This document shows, piece after piece, positions 7,316-10,342 of a DNA stretch of 10,342 nucleotides. Origin of the DNA: Neisseriaceae bacterium. GTDB lineage: Bacteria; Pseudomonadota; Gammaproteobacteria; Burkholderiales; UBA11063. The notes beneath the pieces are model-generated. The model ran no database searches and was not told where the DNA came from. It was given only the letters and a program-made list of their open reading frames with translations. Positions within the stretch are counted from its first letter, which is position 1, and the number at the start of each line of letters is the position of its first letter. Made by a program: the position numbers and the translations under genes. Location of the stretch: positions 1-10,342 of the forward strand of contig CANEUJ010000050.1 in assembly GCA_947441745.1 (NCBI GenBank). Direction: 5' to 3'.

Positions 7316-8995
7316 TTATTTTAATCGAATATCACCAACACCAGTACCTGCAGCTACCATAGGAAATACTTTCCCTTGCTTTTCTACCATCACCTCAAGT
7401 AAAAACGAACTTTCAGCTTCAAGTAATTTATCTAGTGCAGAATCTAAATCAGAAGCATCTTCAATATGTAGAGCAGGTATCGAATATGCTTCTGCAATTT
7501 TTATAAAATCTGGATTTAACAAGTTAGTAAACGAATAGCGTTCTTCAAAAAACATCTCTTGCCACTGCCTTACCATTCCCAAATGTTCGTTATTCAATAT
7601 TATTATCTTAACGCTTATTTGCTCCTGAGTCAAAACAGCGAGCTCCTGAATATTCATCTGAAAACCACCATCACCAACAATAACTATAACCTCACGTTTG
7701 GGAGCTGCAAATTTAGCACCAATTGCAGCTGGGAGTGAGTATCCCATAGTTCCTAAACCACCTGAGGTTATATGTGAACGTGGATATTTAAATTCATAAT
7801 AGCGAGCTGCTATCATTTGGTGTTGCCCCACATCACTTACAATTACTGCATTACCTTTGGTTTTTTGAGATAACAAGGCAACTACCTCAGCCATCTTTAT
7901 CATCTGTCCAGCTTGGTTAGTTATTTGATGATTAATAACCTCATCATGCTCTTCTTGATAGTAATCATGAAACCTTTTTATCCAAATATCATGATTATTA
8001 GGTAGAATATGTTTATATAACTCTAATAAAACATCTTTAGCATCGCCACAAATTGCAACGTCTACTTTTACGTTTTTATTAAATTCAACGCTATCAATAT
8101 CAATATGAATAATCTTAGCTTGTTTGGCATAGGTATTTAAATTACCAGTGACCCTATCATCAAATCTCATGCCAATGGCAATAATCAAATCTGCTTCATT
8201 GGTTAATAAATTAGGCCCATAATTACCGTGCATCCCAAGCATACCCACATATAAGGGGTGATCCATAGAGATACATGATAAGCCATGTAAAGTGCATGCT
8301 ACAGGAATCCCAGCAAGACTTGCAAAACGCTCTAGTTCATTCTCTGCATTAGCTTTAGTCACACCATGACCTGCAAAAATGCATGGTTTTTTAGCTGAAT
8401 TAATTAACTTAGCCGCATTCTCAAATTCATCATTTAATACTTGTAGCTTATGATCGATAAATATTTCAAGATCTTTTATATCAAACTCCATCTCGCCTTG
8501 CTGAGCATCTTTAGTGATATCAATCAAAATTGGGCCATGGCGACCACTTAGTGCAATATGAAAAGCTTTAGCTAGAATATATGGTATTTCAGATGCTTTA
8601 TTAATCTGGTAATTCCATTTAGTAATTGGTATTGTCATACCAACTATATCAGCCTCTTGAAAAGCATCAGTTCCAATAAGTGCACTATTAACTTGCCCAG
8701 TAAGGCATACAATAGGAATTGAATCAAGCATAGCATCAGCAATACCAGTAACAAGATTAGTTGCTCCAGGGCCAGAAGTTGCAATACAAACACCAACCTT
8801 CCCACTTAGACGAGCGTACCCTTCAGCTGCAATTACAGCACCTTGCTCATGCCTAACCAATACATGATGCAATTTATCTTCATTAAACAATGCATCGTAA
8901 GTTGGCATTATAGCTCCACCAGGGTAGCCAAATATATGCTTAACACCAAGATGTACCAGTGATTTAACTATCGCTTCAGCTCCAGTCATCTTCAT
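7316..8995 (-). CDS. ilvB: Acetolactate (acetohydroxyacid) synthase large catalytic subunit
   Basis: This thiamine diphosphate- and FAD-dependent enzyme condenses two pyruvates to 2-acetolactate (valine, leucine), or pyruvate with 2-oxobutanoate to 2-aceto-2-hydroxybutanoate (isoleucine). Length is 559 residues, normal for the family (E. coli IlvI, 574). Seen: FGYPGGAIMP (22-31), the catalytic Glu50 in RHEQGAVIAAEGYAR, TSGPGATN (73-80), the GTDAFQEADI block (108-117), and the thiamine-binding motif beginning GDGG (441-444) and ending NN (468-469). MVRQWQ includes Trp477, the position equivalent to Trp464 of E. coli AHAS II that favours 2-oxobutanoate. With ilvA beside it, this supports acetohydroxyacid synthase over a catabolic acetolactate synthase. 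AAGG lies about 11 nt before the ATG at 8995; an in-frame ATG two codons later is less well placed. The start is only 22 bp from the tRNA-Ser 3' end. Confidence 0.97.
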   Translation of the reverse strand: MKMTGAEAIVKSLVHLGVKHIFGYPGGAIMPTYDALFNEDKLHHVLVRHEQGAVIAAEGYARLSGKVGVCIATSGPGATNLVTGIADAMLDSIPIVCLTGQVNSALIGTDAFQEADIVGMTIPITKWNYQINKASEIPYILAKAFHIALSGRHGPILIDITKDAQQGEMEFDIKDLEIFIDHKLQVLNDEFENAAKLINSAKKPCIFAGHGVTKANAENELERFASLAGIPVACTLHGLSCISMDHPLYVGMLGMHGNYGPNLLTNEADLIIAIGMRFDDRVTGNLNTYAKQAKIIHIDIDSVEFNKNVKVDVAICGDAKDVLLELYKHILPNNHDIWIKRFHDYYQEEHDEVINHQITNQAGQMIKMAEVVALLSQKTKGNAVIVSDVGQHQMIAARYYEFKYPRSHITSGGLGTMGYSLPAAIGAKFAAPKREVIVIVGDGGFQMNIQELAVLTQEQISVKIIILNNEHLGMVRQWQEMFFEERYSFTNLLNPDFIKIAEAYSIPALHIEDASDLDSALDKLLEAESSFLLEVMVEKQGKVFPMVAAGTGVGDIRLK

Positions 8996-9017
8996 GTTAT
9001 ATAGATCCTTTTTGAAA

Positions 9018-9105
9018 TGGCGGAGAAAGAGGGATTCGAACCCTCGGTACGTTACCGTACGCTACCTTTCCAAGGTAGTGCAATCGACCACTCTGCCATC
9101 TCTCC
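9018..9105 (-). tRNA. tRNA-Ser (anticodon GGA)
   Basis: An 88-nt class II tRNA folds on the minus strand with CCA encoded (9020-9018). The acceptor stem GGAGAGA (from 9105) pairs with TTTCTCC, including one G-U pair. The D stem is GCA/TGC. The anticodon stem CTACC/GGTAG encloses the loop TTGGAAA, placing the anticodon GGA at 9071-9069, which reads UCC and UCU serine codons. The long variable arm GTACG-GTAA-CGTAC and discriminator G73 are serine identity features. The T arm is GAGGG-TTCGAAT-CCCTC. It starts 21 bp after the valS stop codon and ends 22 bp before ilvB, in the same direction as both, so it is probably transcribed together with the ilv genes. Confidence 0.98.
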
Positions 9106-9120
9106 GCAGTTGAAGTGTTT

Positions 9121-9150
9121 ATTATACTATTTTGTGGCTAGTTTACTCAA
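9121..9150 (-). promoter_or_regulatory. Candidate sigma-70 promoter for tRNA-Ser and the ilv genes
   Basis: On the minus strand, TTGAGT (9150-9145) and a perfect TATAAT (9126-9121) are separated by 18 bp. The -10 box directly follows the valS TAG stop codon (9129-9127), so the -35 and spacer lie within the last valS codons. Transcription should begin near 9115, about 9 nt before the mature tRNA 5' end, which is a typical arrangement for a tRNA gene. With no terminator before ilvB, this would also drive ilvBHADEC. Readthrough from valS may contribute as well. Confidence 0.6.
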
Positions 9151-10342
9151 CTGTAAATTAAAGCCAGCGACAGTTTGTTTAAGTTCATTTGCACGCAATG
9201 TATCACGCTCCACTAGGTCTTTTGGGGCTCTATCTAGATATGATTTATTATCTAGTTTTTGCATTATCTTTTCTAGCTCTTTGGTATTTTTCTCAATTTC
9301 TTTATTTAAACGTATCTTCTCAGCATCAATATCAATTTCAACTTTCAGCATCATTTTAATACGTCCAACAATAGCGATTGGAGCCACACCATTATCATCT
9401 AATACATTCACAAACGTGATTTCACTAATTTTTGCTAAGCTTTTAATATATGGTACAAAGTCATCCATAATCAAATCATCTGGCTTAGTTTCAATAATTA
9501 AAGGCACTTTTAAACCTGGATTTAGATTCATTTCAGCTCTTAAATTTCTAACACTTCCAACAATTTCCTTCAAAGAGTTAATCGTTGCGATACTTGTAGC
9601 ATCTGGTGCTGGCAATTCTGAAACCATTGGATGTTCTGCTATCATAATCGAGTCAGTGGGTTTTTTGCCATATATCGTTGCCAGTGATTGCCACAACTCC
9701 TCGGTAATAAAAGGCATTATTGGATGCAGTAGACGTAAAATACACTCCAACACTTGTAATAGTGTATTAATTGTACTAGCCCTTATCTTAAAATCATCAC
9801 TTTGCAAATTAACCTTAGCTAACTCCAAATACCAATCACAATACTCATTCCACACAAATTCATATAATTTTTGAGCTATCATATCAAAACGATATGTCTT
9901 ATACCCATAATCAACCTCAGTAATTACACGGCTTAATTCACTTAAAACCCAATCATCAACGAAATTTAATTCAGAGCTTTCACCAATTAAATGAGCATGC
10001 TGTTCAGTATTCATTAACATAAAGCGAGTTGCATTCCATAATTTATTACAAAAATTACGCGAGCCTTCAATTTTCTTAACATCAAAACGCACCTCACGAC
10101 CATGAGTTGCAAGGGATGCGAAAGTAAATCTTAGTGCATCAGCTCCAAATGGTAAAAAGCCATCTGGATAGTCACGAGCTGTTAATTTACTAATTGTTTC
10201 AGCTTGTTTTGGGTTCATAAGATTGGCTGTACGTTTTTTTATCAGATCTTCAAGAGTAATTCCATCAACCAAATCCAACGGATCAATTACATTTCCTTTA
10301 GATTTAGACATTTTATTACCATTGGCATCTTGAATTAGGCCA
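9127..10342 (-). CDS. valS: Valyl-tRNA synthetase, C-terminal part (5' end beyond right edge)
   Basis: This class I aminoacyl-tRNA synthetase charges tRNA-Val with valine in the cytoplasm. About 404 C-terminal residues are visible; the frame is open to the right edge, so the N-terminal catalytic core and editing domain are outside. The first visible codons encode GLIQDANGNKMSKSKGNV, containing the KMSKS signature followed by GNVIDPLD. Next come GADALRFTFASLATHGREV and FCNKLWNATRFMLMNTE, which align closely with E. coli ValS. The helical anticodon-binding domain follows, including HPIMPFITEELWQSL. The end, from about 80 residues before the stop, is charged and heptad-like (EKIRLNKEIEKNTKELEKI), the C-terminal coiled coil characteristic of ValS that contacts tRNA. 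The stop is TAG at 9129-9127. An internal methionine in KMSKS (10311) is not a start. It lies upstream of tRNA-Ser and the valine-pathway genes on the same strand. Confidence 0.97.
   Translation of the reverse strand, partial: GLIQDANGNKMSKSKGNVIDPLDLVDGITLEDLIKKRTANLMNPKQAETISKLTARDYPDGFLPFGADALRFTFASLATHGREVRFDVKKIEGSRNFCNKLWNATRFMLMNTEQHAHLIGESSELNFVDDWVLSELSRVITEVDYGYKTYRFDMIAQKLYEFVWNEYCDWYLELAKVNLQSDDFKIRASTINTLLQVLECILRLLHPIMPFITEELWQSLATIYGKKPTDSIMIAEHPMVSELPAPDATSIATINSLKEIVGSVRNLRAEMNLNPGLKVPLIIETKPDDLIMDDFVPYIKSLAKISEITFVNVLDDNGVAPIAIVGRIKMMLKVEIDIDAEKIRLNKEIEKNTKELEKIMQKLDNKSYLDRAPKDLVERDTLRANELKQTVAGFNLQLSKLATK

Noticed and set aside
9017..9874. Plus-strand open frame of 285 codons across the tRNA and the 3' end of valS
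   Set aside because: It is antisense to a certain valS and reads through a structured tRNA gene. Its product begins with the sequence typical of spurious frames over tRNA-Ser (EGFEPSVRYR) and has no ribosome binding site.
1..10342. Mobile elements, CRISPR arrays, toxin-antitoxin pairs, attachment-site duplication at the tRNA
   Set aside because: No transposase or integrase frames, no regularly spaced repeats, and no copy of the tRNA 3' end were noticed elsewhere in the window. The tRNA is flanked by housekeeping genes.

Overview
This AT-rich window (roughly one third G+C by eye) is dominated by one minus-strand gene train. It contains the pathway from threonine and pyruvate to isoleucine and valine: 3' end of valS, tRNA-Ser(GGA), ilvB, ilvH, ilvA, ilvD, ilvE, ilvC, then a TIGR01777-family (YfcH-like) gene. 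The ValS sequence closely resembles the proteobacterial type, which suggests an AT-rich proteobacterium, most likely a gammaproteobacterium (a Francisella-like lineage is one guess; I cannot confirm the genus). The ketol-acid reductoisomerase is instead of the type familiar from Bacteroidetes and fungal mitochondria. The threonine dehydratase is the short form with one regulatory domain. The branched-chain genes may therefore have a different history from valS.

Layout: 1-182 (minus) is the N-terminal part of a predicted lipoprotein that runs off the left edge. 183-382 is a divergent intergenic region with candidate promoters for the rightward gene. 383-1060 (plus) is an orphan six-helix membrane protein whose 3' end overlaps the convergent TIGR01777 gene by 15 bp. 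From 1046 to the right edge everything is on the minus strand, with gaps of only 13-28 bp between consecutive protein genes from ilvB to the TIGR01777 gene. No gene-free stretch exceeds 300 bp.

How it works together: IlvA makes 2-oxobutanoate from threonine. IlvB with IlvH condenses pyruvate with pyruvate or 2-oxobutanoate. IlvC isomerises and reduces the products, IlvD dehydrates them, and IlvE transaminates the 2-oxoacids to valine and isoleucine. A good candidate sigma-70 promoter (TTGAGT, 18 bp, TATAAT) lies at the very end of valS and would start transcription about 9 nt before tRNA-Ser. Only 22 bp separate the tRNA 3' end from ilvB, with no terminator, leader peptide or attenuator. The simplest reading is one tRNA-mRNA transcript from which the tRNA is excised.

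Most interesting points: the tRNA-led ilv operon; an AHAS regulatory subunit reduced to a single ACT domain in which the usual effector-site glycine is phenylalanine; and the mixed-origin look of the pathway enzymes. I did not find a defence system, mobile element, CRISPR array or other clearly undescribed system.
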